64,000 nt of DNA from Xanthomonas cucurbitae (GTDB taxonomy: Bacteria; Pseudomonadota; Gammaproteobacteria; Xanthomonadales; Xanthomonadaceae), in contig NZ_MDED01000021.1 in NCBI RefSeq assembly GCF_002939885.1, positions 1 to 64,000 of the forward strand. Reading direction: 5' to 3'. The notes under the pieces are model-generated. The model was not told the origin of the DNA. It saw only the letters and a program-made list of their open reading frames with translations, and searched no databases. Below are positions 27,313 to 35,941 of this stretch, one piece after another. The stretch's first letter is position 1. Each line of letters starts with the position of its first letter. The translations under genes were made by a program, and so were the position numbers.

Positions 27313-28071
27313 TCACGCGCCTAGCGATTGTCCACCATCCACCGCCAGCACCTGCCCGGTGATCCAGCGCGCCTGCGGCGAAGCGAGAAACAGCGCGGCG
27401 TCGGCAACGTACTGCACCTGCCCGAAACTGCCGAACGGAATGCTGTCGCGGATGTGCGCGTACAGCTCCGGCTCTTCGCGCCTGCGTTGGTCCCATAGCC
27501 CGTCGGGAAACTCGATCGAGCCGGGTGCGATGGCGTTGACGCGGATGCGTTCGCGTGCCAGTTCGGCGGCCAGGGTGGTGGTGTAGTAATTCAGCGCGGC
27601 CTTGGCGGTGGAGTAGGCAATCGCGCGTGGCGTCGGGCGCTGCGCGTTGATCGAGCTGATGTTGAGGATCACCGCATCCGCGCTGCGGCGCAGATGGGGC
27701 AGTGCCGCGCGGTTGCAGCGCACCGCCGCCATCAGGTCGATCTCCAGGCCGGCCTGCCAACTAACATCGTCCGTACCGTGACCGTAGCCGGAGGCATTGT
27801 TGACGACCACATCCAGGCCATCCAATGCCTGCGCGGCGGCCTGCACGTAGTGCTCGATCTGTGCCGGATCTGCCAGGTTGCAGGACAGTGTGTGCACCGG
27901 CGTACCGCGCGCCGCCAGCGTCTGCGCCGCCTGTGCCAGGCCGTCGGGGTGACGCGCACAGATCGACACCTGCGCGCCATGGCGCACGAATGCGTCGGCG
28001 ATCGCCAGGCCAATGCCACGGCTGCCACCGGCGATCAGGACACGTTGCGGAGGCGATGTGGAGTCGGACAT
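27313..28071 (-). CDS. Short-chain dehydrogenase/reductase
   Basis: 252 residues with classical SDR signatures: GGSRGIGLAIAD (cofactor loop), NNASGYG, the catalytic Ser in ISSINAQRP, the YSTAK motif (Tyr and Lys) and NAIAPGSIEFPDG. The C-terminus ITGQVLAVDGGQSL is usual for FabG-like reductases. Cytoplasmic and probably NADP-dependent, as suggested by the basic residue after the glycine loop region (CARHPDG). Substrate unknown. It stands alone and converges on the preceding oxidoreductase gene. Confidence 0.9.
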   Translation of the reverse strand: MSDSTSPPQRVLIAGGSRGIGLAIADAFVRHGAQVSICARHPDGLAQAAQTLAARGTPVHTLSCNLADPAQIEHYVQAAAQALDGLDVVVNNASGYGHGTDDVSWQAGLEIDLMAAVRCNRAALPHLRRSADAVILNISSINAQRPTPRAIAYSTAKAALNYYTTTLAAELARERIRVNAIAPGSIEFPDGLWDQRRREEPELYAHIRDSIPFGSFGQVQYVADAALFLASPQARWITGQVLAVDGGQSLGA

Positions 28072-28704
28072 GCCAGATACCTGGGAGCAGAGACCCCCAC
28101 AGTATCGGACAGCGGGTGTTGCGTGGCCCGCGACTGCCGAAACGTGCGGCTAGACCAGCGCGCCATGCGACATCGCAGGGTGTGACGTTGCTCCATGCGA
28201 TGTGTCGTGCGGCATCCATCGGAGCAACGGCCTGGTGCGGCAGCAAAGGCGTCGCTTATCTGCACGGGCGGCTGCCCTCTGGTGAGTGGCCCGTACCGCT
28301 ACAGCATCCATGCCGGCGCAATGGGTCATACCCGCGCCATCATCACGATCGATATCCACACCAGCATGAGCACCTGCATCCGTCAGCGTCGGCGCCAGCA
28401 TTTCCACGCCAGCGCCAGATCCCGGTTGCCTAACGCTTTCAGTCCTTACCGGGATGCAGGGAATCGGGCGGCCCTGCGCAATGCCAGGCCAACCCGCTGC
28501 CGACATCGTTGTTTGACTTGATCGATTGCAGTGGCGATCGCTGTCATCTCATTGCCATGTGCGCCATCCACTGCTTGCCCCGTAAGCCTCATCACCGCTG
28601 GCGATCAGCTGATGCCTTTCTGGCTGCAGGTCGCTAACCAAACGTTTACACACCGACGGCGCGCTGCGGGCACAACGTGCGGGTCATTCAGTGGGGAGTT
28701 GCAC
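28072..28704. other. Long intergenic region without a recognisable gene
   Basis: 633 bp between the divergent SDR gene and the FAD-binding protein gene. Both strands are open in places, but the potential products are Arg/His-rich, lack ribosome-binding sites and resemble nothing. GTGGGGAG at 28691-28698 serves the downstream gene. I see no repeat, RNA or operator I can defend. Confidence 0.4.
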
Positions 28705-30114
28705 ATGGAAACCCATATCACCGTCATCGGTGCCGGCTTCTGCGGCACCGCGCTGGTGCGTGCACTGGCGCAGACGGCCGATGCACAGGTGCGCATCACG
28801 CTGGTCGGCGTGGCCGATACGTTCGGCAGCGGCATCGCCTATGGCGCCGCGCGGCCGGAGCATCTGCTCAATGTGCGTGCGAAGGATCTGGGCATCGATG
28901 CCCAGGCTCCCGCTGCGTTCGCCGACACCTTGCATCTGGGTGAGAGCGGGCGGTTGGAATTCCTGCCGCGGTTGGCGTATGGGGACTATCTGCGCAGCGA
29001 GCTGGATGCCGCCGTCAGTGGCGCGCAGGCGTCGATCGTGCGCCTGTCGCAGGAGGCGGTGGCGGTGGAACGCGCGCGCAAGGGATTTCGCGTGTTCCTG
29101 GCCAACGGCGATGCCTTCCACAGCGACCGCGTGGTGCTGGCGGTTGGTGGGCTGCAACCGCAGGCGCTGGCGGGGATCGGCCCGCGCCTGAGCGTGCATC
29201 CGCGCTACATCGGCTGGCCGTGGCAGGGCGACGCGCTGGCGCGGTTGGCGCCGGACGATGCGGTGTTGATCGTCGGCACGGGGCTGACCATGGTGGACGT
29301 GGCCCTGACCCTGCAGGCGCGTGGTCACCGTGGCCGTCTGCTGGCGATCTCGCGTCGCGGGCTGGCACCGCAGGCGCATCTGCGCCAGCCGGGCGCGCCG
29401 CTGGAGTTGCCGCCGCATCTGCAACGCGCGCTCAAGGACGCAGACCTGCGCGGGCTGTTGCGCGGTGTGCGCCAGCTCAGTGCGGTGGTCGATGACTGGC
29501 GGCGCGTGGTGGATGCGTTGCGCCCCCATCTGCAACCGTTGTGGCAACGCCTGGCGTTGCCGCAACGCGCGCGGTTTCTGCGTCATCTGCGGCCGTATTG
29601 GGAAGTGGCGCGGCATCGCGTCGCGCCGCGTGCGGCCGATCAGCTGGCGCAGCTGCAGCGCACCGGTCAGCTGCAGGTCGCCGCCGCGCGGCTGCTGCGT
29701 GCGCGCTGGGTTCCCGATGGCGTGGAGGCGGTGATCCGCACCCGCGGCGCGGCCGATGCGCAGACGTTGCGCTTCGATGCGGTGGTGCGCGCCACCGGCC
29801 TGGACACCGATATCGACCGCACCAGCGATCCGCTGATCGCCGGCATGCGCGAGGCCGGTCTGCTGCACGCCGATCCGCTGGGGCTGGGCGTGGACACCGA
29901 CGCGCACCTGCGCGTGCGTGACGGCAGCGGGCAGATCGTGCCGGGCCTGTACTGCGTGGGCCCGCTGTTGCGTGGGCGCTACTGGGAAATCACGGCGGTG
30001 CCCGAACTGCGCGTGGCCACGCGACGCCTTGCCGAACACCTGTTGTTGGAGGCAGCGCCTGCCTCGTGGCCGGAACCCGGTCAGGCGCGAGATGAAGCCA
30101 TTGCGTTGGGCTAG
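28705..30114 (+). CDS. FAD/NAD(P)-binding protein (COG4529-like)
   Basis: 469 residues from ATG 28705, preceded by GGGGAG. N-terminal Rossmann fold ITVIGAGFCGTALVRAL, then a second nucleotide fold VLIVGTGLTMVDVALTL. Further motifs are FGSGIAYGAARPEHLLNVRAKD, SRRGLAPQAHL and the C-terminal VVRATGLDTDI and VPGLYCVGPLLRGRYWEITAVPELR. This set belongs to the FAD-NAD(P)-binding hydroxyacylglutathione/YdhS-like group, whose reactions are mostly unknown. Single gene with no functional neighbours. Confidence 0.85.
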   Translation: METHITVIGAGFCGTALVRALAQTADAQVRITLVGVADTFGSGIAYGAARPEHLLNVRAKDLGIDAQAPAAFADTLHLGESGRLEFLPRLAYGDYLRSELDAAVSGAQASIVRLSQEAVAVERARKGFRVFLANGDAFHSDRVVLAVGGLQPQALAGIGPRLSVHPRYIGWPWQGDALARLAPDDAVLIVGTGLTMVDVALTLQARGHRGRLLAISRRGLAPQAHLRQPGAPLELPPHLQRALKDADLRGLLRGVRQLSAVVDDWRRVVDALRPHLQPLWQRLALPQRARFLRHLRPYWEVARHRVAPRAADQLAQLQRTGQLQVAAARLLRARWVPDGVEAVIRTRGAADAQTLRFDAVVRATGLDTDIDRTSDPLIAGMREAGLLHADPLGLGVDTDAHLRVRDGSGQIVPGLYCVGPLLRGRYWEITAVPELRVATRRLAEHLLLEAAPASWPEPGQARDEAIALG

Positions 30115-30364
30115 CGGCTCGCTACGCAGGCGTGTTGCCTTCTGCACTGCATGGGAGAGGCTGCCGCGTTCGCAGATGTGTCCATCGCCTGCGCAGACAG
30201 ACGTCATGAAAGAACTGTGCGCCTGCGCACCCACTCGGTCGAACAGCGCAAACATGCGGCGCAATGCGCAGCCCATCGCCACCCCGCCGACGCAACCGAT
30301 CCATGCTAGCGACCCTGGACGCACGTCCGGAGCCTTGCATTCCTTCGTCTGCCTGGAGTTCGCC

Positions 30365-30796
30365 ATGCCTCGTCTTGCTTCCCTCGTCCTTGCCCTTGCG
30401 CTGTGCCCGTATGCCCTGCCGGCCGCAGCGACCGAATCCCTGGCCACGCGTGCCGAGGTGATTGCCGCACTGCAGGCCGGTTACGACGTCAGCCTGACCA
30501 CCGATCTGGGGCGCTGCACGCCCGAGCAGGGCACGCCAGCCAGCCAGACGCGCGGCGGCCGCCATATCGACGCCTACCGCCTCACCGAGGACGGGACGGT
30601 CGCGTTCTCCGGCTCGCATTTCACCGTGGCCAACGACGGCAAGCCGATCCAGCAGTTCATGCGCTATCAGCTGCGTCCGGATGGCAGCGTGCGCTTCACC
30701 ACCTACATGTTCGATTTGCCGACCTTGCAGCAGCGCGGGCCGGTGCTGGCCTATCAATGCGCGATCAACCAGGGCATCGATTTCCACGCCGATTGA
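30365..30796 (+). CDS. VirK-family secreted protein
   Basis: 143 residues from ATG 30365, with AGTTCGCC in place of a clear ribosome-binding site. A Sec signal peptide (ASLVLALALCPYALPAAA) leads to a mature domain with RAEVIAALQAGYDVSLTTDLGRC, GGRHIDAYRLTEDGTVAFSGSHFTV and LAYQCAINQG. This is the VirK pattern, two cysteines included, known from Agrobacterium, Ralstonia and Xanthomonas. VirK homologues are secreted or periplasmic and often co-regulated with virulence genes. I found no proper PIP box here. Confidence 0.75.
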   Translation: MPRLASLVLALALCPYALPAAATESLATRAEVIAALQAGYDVSLTTDLGRCTPEQGTPASQTRGGRHIDAYRLTEDGTVAFSGSHFTVANDGKPIQQFMRYQLRPDGSVRFTTYMFDLPTLQQRGPVLAYQCAINQGIDFHAD

Positions 30797-30979
30797 GGTG
30801 TGGTGCCCGGTGTGGTGGCCGCGCCAGGTCGTTTGATGTGGCGCCGCCGCCAGCGGCGAGCGGGCGAACCGGTGGCTGACCGGGTGGCGCCCGGCTCGCA
30901 GCGGCGCGAATCGCCACCGATTCGCCCGGAACGACCGCATGGCCTCACAATAGGCGGTCAGTTCCGGAACCAAGTGGCC

Positions 30980-31312
30980 ATGCGCAAGACCTACCAACTC
31001 ACCCTCGAAGGCAAGAACCGCGACCGTCTGCTGGAAGCCAGCAAACACGATATCCGCAAGTACATCCGCCGCGAGCGCCGCAAGGATCTGCCGGAAGAAG
31101 CCGATTATTGGGACTTTGACATGCGCTTCGGCGTGGACGAGGCCAGCGCGCAGCCGCTGCCGCCGGCCGAACTGATCCGTTCGATCAATGCGCTCACCAG
31201 CGATGGGGGCGACCAGTTCTTCGTGGAAATCCTGCGCAAGCCCGCCAAGCGCACCCCGCGTGCCGACGGCGATGCCTTGGCCGCTGGCGAGCTGGACTTC
31301 GAACAGGACTGA
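30980..31312 (+). CDS. DUF6172-family protein
   Basis: 110 residues from ATG 30980. It starts MRKTYQLTLEGKNRDRLLEASKHDIRK and continues RRERRKDLPEEADYWDFDM, LPPAELIRSINAL and GGDQFFVEILRKP. This is a small conserved cytoplasmic protein family (DUF6172) with no known function. The first half is strongly basic. No obvious operon partner; it converges on the helicase gene with only 57 bp between the stops. Confidence 0.75.
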   Translation: MRKTYQLTLEGKNRDRLLEASKHDIRKYIRRERRKDLPEEADYWDFDMRFGVDEASAQPLPPAELIRSINALTSDGGDQFFVEILRKPAKRTPRADGDALAAGELDFEQD

Positions 31313-31369
31313 GCGCGGCTTCACGATGACGGTGTGACCGCATGGGTGCGCCGCTGCGTGCCGCGAACA

Positions 31370-32647
31370 TCAGTCCGGCTTGGCCGCGGGCTGCGCGGCC
31401 GCACGCAGCTTGTCCTTCTTGCTGGGTCGCTTGCCCTTGATGCCGCCATTGTCGTCGGCTGCGCGTGTCGGCGTGCCTGCGGCGGGCGTGTCGCCGGGCG
31501 TGGGTTCGAAGCCGGCGATCACCTCAGGGGCGATACGCAGTCCTTGGCGTTTTTCGATCAGCCGCCATTGCTGCGTGTTGTCGGCGCTGATGAAGCTGAT
31601 CGCCACGCCGCTGGCCCCGGCACGGGCGGTGCGGCCGATGCGGTGGGTGTAGTCCACGGTGGAGCGCGGCAGGTCGTAATTGATGACCGCGGGCAGCTGC
31701 GCGATATCGATACCGCGGGCGGCCAGGTCGGTGGCGATCAGCACCTGCACGGTGTGCTGCTTGAACGCCGATAGCGTGCGTTCGCGACGGCCCTGGCTCA
31801 ACTCGCCGTGCAGCGGTTGTGCACTGATGCCGGTCTTTTCCAGCTTCTCTGTCAGCTTGTCGGCCGTGTGTCGGCTGGCAACGAATACCAGCAGCTGTGG
31901 CCAACGGTGATCGAGCAGCAATTGGCGCAGCAACTGCGTGCGCTGGCCGGCATCCACGCTGATGGCGCGCTGCGCAATCGCCGGCGTCTGTTCGGGCGTT
32001 GCTTCGACGGTGATGCGCAGCGGGTCGCGCAGGCGGCGCTTGGCCAGCACGGCGATGGCGGGCGGGAACGTGGCCGACACCAGCACGCTCTGCCGTTGCG
32101 CCGGCAACAGTGCAAGGATGCGATCGAGCTCGGCGCCGAAGCCCAGGTCCAGCAGGCGGTCGGCTTCGTCCAGCACCAGGGTGGCCACGTCGCCCAGGCG
32201 CAGCGCGTTGTGCTCCGCCAGATCCAGCAGCCGGCCTGGCGTGGCGACCACGAGGTCGGCTCCACCGCGCAGCGCCAGCAGCTGCGGATTGATCGAGCTG
32301 CCGCCGGTGGCGGCGACGATCTTGAGCCGTCGCGGCAGGTGCGCGGCCAGCTGGCGCAGCGTGGTCTCCACCTGTGCGGCGAGTTCGCGGGTGGGTACCA
32401 GTACCAGCGCACCGAGCACGCGCGGCGCGGTGTCCGGTGCGAGCAGGCGTTGCTGCAGCAGCGGCAGCGCATAGGCCAGCGTCTTGCCCGAGCCGGTCTG
32501 CGCCATCGCGATCAGGTCGCGCCCGGCCAGCATCGGTGGGATGAGCTGTTGCTGGATCGGCGTGGGCGTGCGGTGGCCGGCCTGGTGCAGCGCGGTCTCG
32601 AAAAACGGCAGTAGCTGCGGCGACAGCGAGAGATGGGTAAATGGCAT
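31370..32647 (-). CDS. DEAD-box RNA helicase, RhlE-like
   Basis: 425 residues. Motifs in order: Q motif HRTPTPIQQQLIP, I AQTGSGKT, Ia PTRELA, Ib TPGRLLD, II DEAD, III SAT, IV-V region LVFVASRHTADKL and ATDLAARGID, VI HRIGRTARAG. The C-terminal tail is short, basic and low in complexity (GIKGKRPSKKDK), as in RhlE-type helicases that remodel RNA during ribosome assembly or decay. The ATG at 32647 is the first codon; the XopAI region begins on its upstream side. Confidence 0.93.
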   Translation of the reverse strand: MPFTHLSLSPQLLPFFETALHQAGHRTPTPIQQQLIPPMLAGRDLIAMAQTGSGKTLAYALPLLQQRLLAPDTAPRVLGALVLVPTRELAAQVETTLRQLAAHLPRRLKIVAATGGSSINPQLLALRGGADLVVATPGRLLDLAEHNALRLGDVATLVLDEADRLLDLGFGAELDRILALLPAQRQSVLVSATFPPAIAVLAKRRLRDPLRITVEATPEQTPAIAQRAISVDAGQRTQLLRQLLLDHRWPQLLVFVASRHTADKLTEKLEKTGISAQPLHGELSQGRRERTLSAFKQHTVQVLIATDLAARGIDIAQLPAVINYDLPRSTVDYTHRIGRTARAGASGVAISFISADNTQQWRLIEKRQGLRIAPEVIAGFEPTPGDTPAAGTPTRAADDNGGIKGKRPSKKDKLRAAAQPAAKPD

Positions 32648-32745
32648 TCATGCATTATCCAGGATCTGCGCTTTCAGATGCGTTTGAGGGCATTGCAATC
32701 GCTAGTAGATAGCCGGCTCCGTAGCTCCTATAGTGTCTAGGCTCG

Positions 32746-32770
32746 TTCGTATTCTCGCGAGAAATTTCGC
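32746..32770 (+). promoter_or_regulatory. PIP box (HrpX binding site)
   Basis: TTCGT (32746-32750), 15 bases, then TTCGC (32766-32770). This fits the plant-inducible promoter consensus TTCGB-N15-TTCGB exactly. It lies 147 bp upstream of the XopAI start on the same strand. A TTAAAT at 32801-32806, about 30 bp downstream, is at the right distance for a -10 element. HrpX should therefore switch on the effector together with the type III secretion system. Confidence 0.88.
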
Positions 32771-32916
32771 ATGTGCCAAGAAAGTGAAGAGCGGTGATGT
32801 TTAAATCCATCGACGTTACTTTGATAATTCTAAAATTCAGCATAAACTTCTCTATTATTGAAAATAAAAATCTGCATGTATTATTTCAAGTAATAACCTG
32901 ATGTGAGGTGGCTAAA

Positions 32917-33831
32917 ATGGGTTCATGTATCTCCAAATGCAGCAGCGTGCCGAACTCTCCGGCAACAAATTCGGTTAATTCGTTAAGTCCCCAAGGGGAA
33001 TTGCGTGGCGGTGGTTCCATCAGTTCAAGTGCGTCTTCATCCGGAAGATTCGAGGGGCTGAAGCCTGCGCCAAAACAATCACAGGCGCCGAGGAGTTCCA
33101 AGCGCCGCCTCGCTGGAGAGATTGAGAATACTCTTTTCTTTGGCCGCCAGGAGACACAGGAAGAGCTCTTGCTGTGGGCACATGACGGCGATCCAGCCTC
33201 CATGACGCATAATTTGCAAAATATCCCGATAACTGTACGTCAGTTCTTGGGTGGTCACCCATCATTCGATCCGGAGGAGCGCTGTCCGGAGTTGAATCAG
33301 CAGTTTGCTGATTATTTGCGATCGAATCCGAAGTGGGCATCTGCCGTAAATGACCAGAACAGAGAGAACTTCAGCGACGAAACACCCGACATGAGCCGGG
33401 CGCTGTCGATGATTGGTGACCCGGTGGCTTTGGCTGGTAGATCAAGTCGTGAGGTCGCTGAGCAGGCCGCCCTCAACGAGACCAACGTTTTCAAGAAAAA
33501 ATCCAAAGGAGCCCTTTCTTTCGCGGTTGAGACCGGCCGTGATGTTGCATTTGGCCTGAATGGTCGTAGCGAGATGAGCTCGGCGCCAGCTAAAAATCCA
33601 TTCTATAAACATGGATATTACGCTGGGACAAGTGTTACCGACGCGGAGTTGAGGCACATTTATCGTAATCGCGAAGATCCCGGCTACCAGCAGCGTGTCC
33701 AGTTCTATAGCCAAGTGCACCATGGGATAGAATCGCCCACAAGAAATCATCTTGAATTTGAACAGTGCGCCCCGCCTTGGGAGCAAGAGCCGCAGATCTG
33801 GCAGAACTATATGCCAAAGGCTGAAGACTAG
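32917..33831 (+). CDS. xopAI: Type III effector XopAI (ADP-ribosyltransferase-like)
   Basis: 304 residues from ATG 32917; GAGGTGG 6 nt upstream supports it over GTG 32908, and this start places Gly at position 2. MGSCISKCSS is an N-myristoylation site with Cys4 and Cys8 available for palmitoylation, targeting the host plasma membrane, as in XopE and XopJ effectors. Residues 10-60 are Ser/Pro-rich, as in secretion signals. The C-terminal half has GRDVAFG (Arg208), YYAGTSVTD and HLEFEQC (Glu280, Glu282), an arrangement like the R/STS/ExE residues of mono-ADP-ribosyltransferases. AT-rich compared with both neighbours, hence horizontally acquired. Identity is from recalled family sequence, not a search. 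Confidence 0.82.
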   Translation: MGSCISKCSSVPNSPATNSVNSLSPQGELRGGGSISSSASSSGRFEGLKPAPKQSQAPRSSKRRLAGEIENTLFFGRQETQEELLLWAHDGDPASMTHNLQNIPITVRQFLGGHPSFDPEERCPELNQQFADYLRSNPKWASAVNDQNRENFSDETPDMSRALSMIGDPVALAGRSSREVAEQAALNETNVFKKKSKGALSFAVETGRDVAFGLNGRSEMSSAPAKNPFYKHGYYAGTSVTDAELRHIYRNREDPGYQQRVQFYSQVHHGIESPTRNHLEFEQCAPPWEQEPQIWQNYMPKAED

Positions 33832-34042
33832 CTGAAATTACTGTCAGCAGCGGGGCCATTTTTATTTTTCAGCAGCGTCAGGGAAGAAACTGGCACCCGA
33901 TAAACTGCGAGTTCCGGTGATCCTATCAGCGGCCACACTGTATAGACGCAACTGAATCGCGAAACACGGCGTAGCCCGCGAAGTGCTTGCTGCTGCTCTT
34001 CCACGCCGTGCAGTCGCGTCTTGGAGTGCCACCGAGAATCGG

Positions 34043-35560
34043 CTAGGTTGGGGCGGCCAGATCGTCGAGCATGGCGCGCAGGAAACGCGCGGCCTCACCA
34101 CCCGTGGCAGCACGGTGGTCGAACGTCAGCGACAGCGGCATCACCTTGTGGGTTTCCACCCCGCCCATCACCGGCACGAGCTGGTAGCGCGCGCGGCCGG
34201 CGGCCACGATGGCCACGCACGGCGGCACCACCACCGGGGTGGCGTAGCGGCCGGCGAACATGCCGAAGTTGGACAGCGAGATGGTGTAGCCGCTGAGCTC
34301 GGCGGCGGCGATGCTGCGGGTTTCCACCTGCTGGCGCAGCCGGTTGATGCCCTCGCGGATGCCGTGTGCATCCAGCATGTCGGCATTGCGCAGTGCCGGC
34401 ACGAACAGGCCTTCTTCGGTATCCACCGCAATACCGATATCCACCCGGTGGTGCAGGGTGCGGCTGAGCGCGTCGCCATCGAACCAGGCGTTGAGTGCGG
34501 GAACTGCTTGGCACGCACGCACGATGGCGCGCACCAGGCGCACGGTGACGTCGTTGCCGGGCTGCCAGGCATGCAGGTCGGCATCGTCGTTGAGCGTGGT
34601 CGGGACCACCTTGCTGTGCGCGTCGGCCATGACGCGCGCCATGTTGCGGCGCACGCCCTTGAGCTGTTCGGGTTGGCCCTTGACGCTGGTGCCGGGTGGC
34701 TGGGTGCGCATCGGTTTGCCGCTGGCCGAGAGCGTGGAGCGGGACTGGCCCTCATCCGCCCTGCGGGCACCTTCTCCCGCAGGCGGGAGAAGGGTCGCGG
34801 TTGCCGGCCGATCTCTGCCGTCGGCGGCGATCCCCGCGGCTTTCCCACCGTCACCGATCGAGCCACCTCTCCCGCTTGCGGGAGAGGTCGGCGCGCCATG
34901 CGCGCCGGGTGAGGGCCGCGCGGTGCCGGCGGCCGCCGCCTGCTTCACGTCTGCCAGCGTCACCGTGCCGTCCGGGCCGGTGGCGCGCACTTGGGCCAGG
35001 TCCACGCGCAGCTTGCGTGCAAGCGCACGCACGACCGGCATGGCGCGTACGCCGCCGACGGCAATGGCCTGCTCGCTCTGCACCGCGTTGGAGCTTTGCA
35101 TGGCACCTACCACGGTGCCGGCGTCGTCGCGCTCGCTCGGTGCATCGGCGCCGGCATCCGCATCGGCGATCTCACCGCCATTGTCGGAGGCGACCACGCG
35201 GTCGCTGGGGCCGGCCGCGCTCTGGCCGGTGCTGGGCGTATGCACTTGCGCCTGCGCGCCGCCGTGCCCATGCCCGTGGCCGGTGTCCTGGCCATCGGCA
35301 CGCTGCGGCTGCGAGGCATCCAGAGCGAACTGCGCCAGCATGGCGCCGGTCACGATCACATCGCCGGCCGCACCGGCCAGCTTGACCACGGTGCCGGAGA
35401 ACGGCGAGGGCACCTCGACCACCGCCTTGGCGGTTTCCATCGACACCAGCGGCTCGTCCAGGCGCACGCTGTCGCCTTCGGCGACGAACCATTCAACGAT
35501 GGTGGCGTCCGGCAGGCCTTCGCCCAGGTCGGGCAGGTGAAACGTCTTGCTTTGGCTCAT
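34043..35560 (-). CDS. bkdB: Branched-chain 2-oxoacid dehydrogenase E2 (dihydrolipoamide acyltransferase)
   Basis: 505 residues from ATG 35560, which overlaps the preceding stop by 4 nt. Lipoyl domain at 1-80 with Lys45 in METAKAVVEVPSPFSG; a Gly/His/Ala-rich linker; E3-binding domain at about 171-206 (AMPVVRALARKLRVDL, ATGPDGTVTLADV). A second, unusual linker covers 207-296, and the acyltransferase domain runs from about 297 to the end with the catalytic FDHRAATGGEAARFL. Residues 215-272 are encoded by a palindromic repeat element (see repeat entry). It passes acyl groups from E1 to CoA in valine, leucine and isoleucine breakdown and supplies branched-chain fatty-acid primers. Pyruvate E2 is a less likely alternative. 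Confidence 0.88.
   Translation of the reverse strand: MSQSKTFHLPDLGEGLPDATIVEWFVAEGDSVRLDEPLVSMETAKAVVEVPSPFSGTVVKLAGAAGDVIVTGAMLAQFALDASQPQRADGQDTGHGHGHGGAQAQVHTPSTGQSAAGPSDRVVASDNGGEIADADAGADAPSERDDAGTVVGAMQSSNAVQSEQAIAVGGVRAMPVVRALARKLRVDLAQVRATGPDGTVTLADVKQAAAAGTARPSPGAHGAPTSPASGRGGSIGDGGKAAGIAADGRDRPATATLLPPAGEGARRADEGQSRSTLSASGKPMRTQPPGTSVKGQPEQLKGVRRNMARVMADAHSKVVPTTLNDDADLHAWQPGNDVTVRLVRAIVRACQAVPALNAWFDGDALSRTLHHRVDIGIAVDTEEGLFVPALRNADMLDAHGIREGINRLRQQVETRSIAAAELSGYTISLSNFGMFAGRYATPVVVPPCVAIVAAGRARYQLVPVMGGVETHKVMPLSLTFDHRAATGGEAARFLRAMLDDLAAPT
34747..34917. repeat. 171-bp palindromic repeat element in frame inside the E2 gene
   Basis: The segment is bounded by GGCCCTCA (34747-34754) and its inverse TGAGGGCC (34910-34917). 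It holds two hairpins: CCTTCTCCCGC/GCGGGAGAAGG (34770-34793, 2-nt loop) and ACCTCTCCCGC/GCGGGAGAGGT (34865-34888, 2-nt loop). The same CTCCCG...CGGGAG core recurs in intergenic repeats at 43.25, 45.7, 47.75 and 48.16 kb. Its length is a multiple of three (57 codons) and the E2 frame stays open through it. Confidence 0.8.
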
Positions 35561-35940
35561 GGCAGATTCTCTTGTGCCGCCGGCAATGGCGGCAGGGTGT
35601 CTTCGAGGAGTTCCAGATCGGCGGCCGGCAGCCAGCCCTGCGCGCCATCGGCGCGTTCGGACCACCACCAGCCACCGTGTTCGTGATGCAGCAACACGTC
35701 ATCGCCTGCCTGGGCATCGAGTTCGCGTGCGTCGTAATCGCGCAGCGCTTCGGCCAGGCCATCACCCAGCGGGCGCAGCCACGCCACCGGTGCCCAGCCG
35801 GCATGGCCTTGCCCGGTATTGACCCAGGCAAACGCCGGCCATTCTTCATCGCGCACACCAATGCGGACCTGCTGGCCGGCATGGAAGCGGATCGGGTTGG
35901 CGACTCTGGTGCGGTGAGCGCAGAGCAGACGGGCGCGCAT
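35557..35940 (-). CDS. SH3-like domain protein within the dehydrogenase operon
   Basis: 127 residues from ATG 35940, 1 bp after the E1beta stop; its own stop overlaps the E2 start by 4 nt. It looks like two bacterial SH3-like modules: VRIGVRDEEWPAFAWVNTGQGHAGWAPVAWL (35-65, split here only for description) and, near the C-terminus, GDDVLLHHEHGGWWWSERAD followed by GWLPAADLELLE. There is no signal peptide, so it is cytoplasmic. Such modules bind proteins. Wedged between E1beta and E2 with tight coupling, it may help assemble or tune the complex. No function is known to me. Confidence 0.75.
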   Translation of the reverse strand: MRARLLCAHRTRVANPIRFHAGQQVRIGVRDEEWPAFAWVNTGQGHAGWAPVAWLRPLGDGLAEALRDYDARELDAQAGDDVLLHHEHGGWWWSERADGAQGWLPAADLELLEDTLPPLPAAQENLP

Positions 35941-35941
35941 G

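Noticed and set aside
28072-28704. Short genes in the 633-bp gap before the FAD-binding protein
   Set aside because: Candidate frames lack ribosome-binding sites, are overlapped by equally good frames on the other strand and resemble no protein I know.
30169-30193. PIP box upstream of the VirK gene
   Set aside because: TTCGC is followed 15 bases later by CTGCG, not TTCGB, so the second half fails the consensus.
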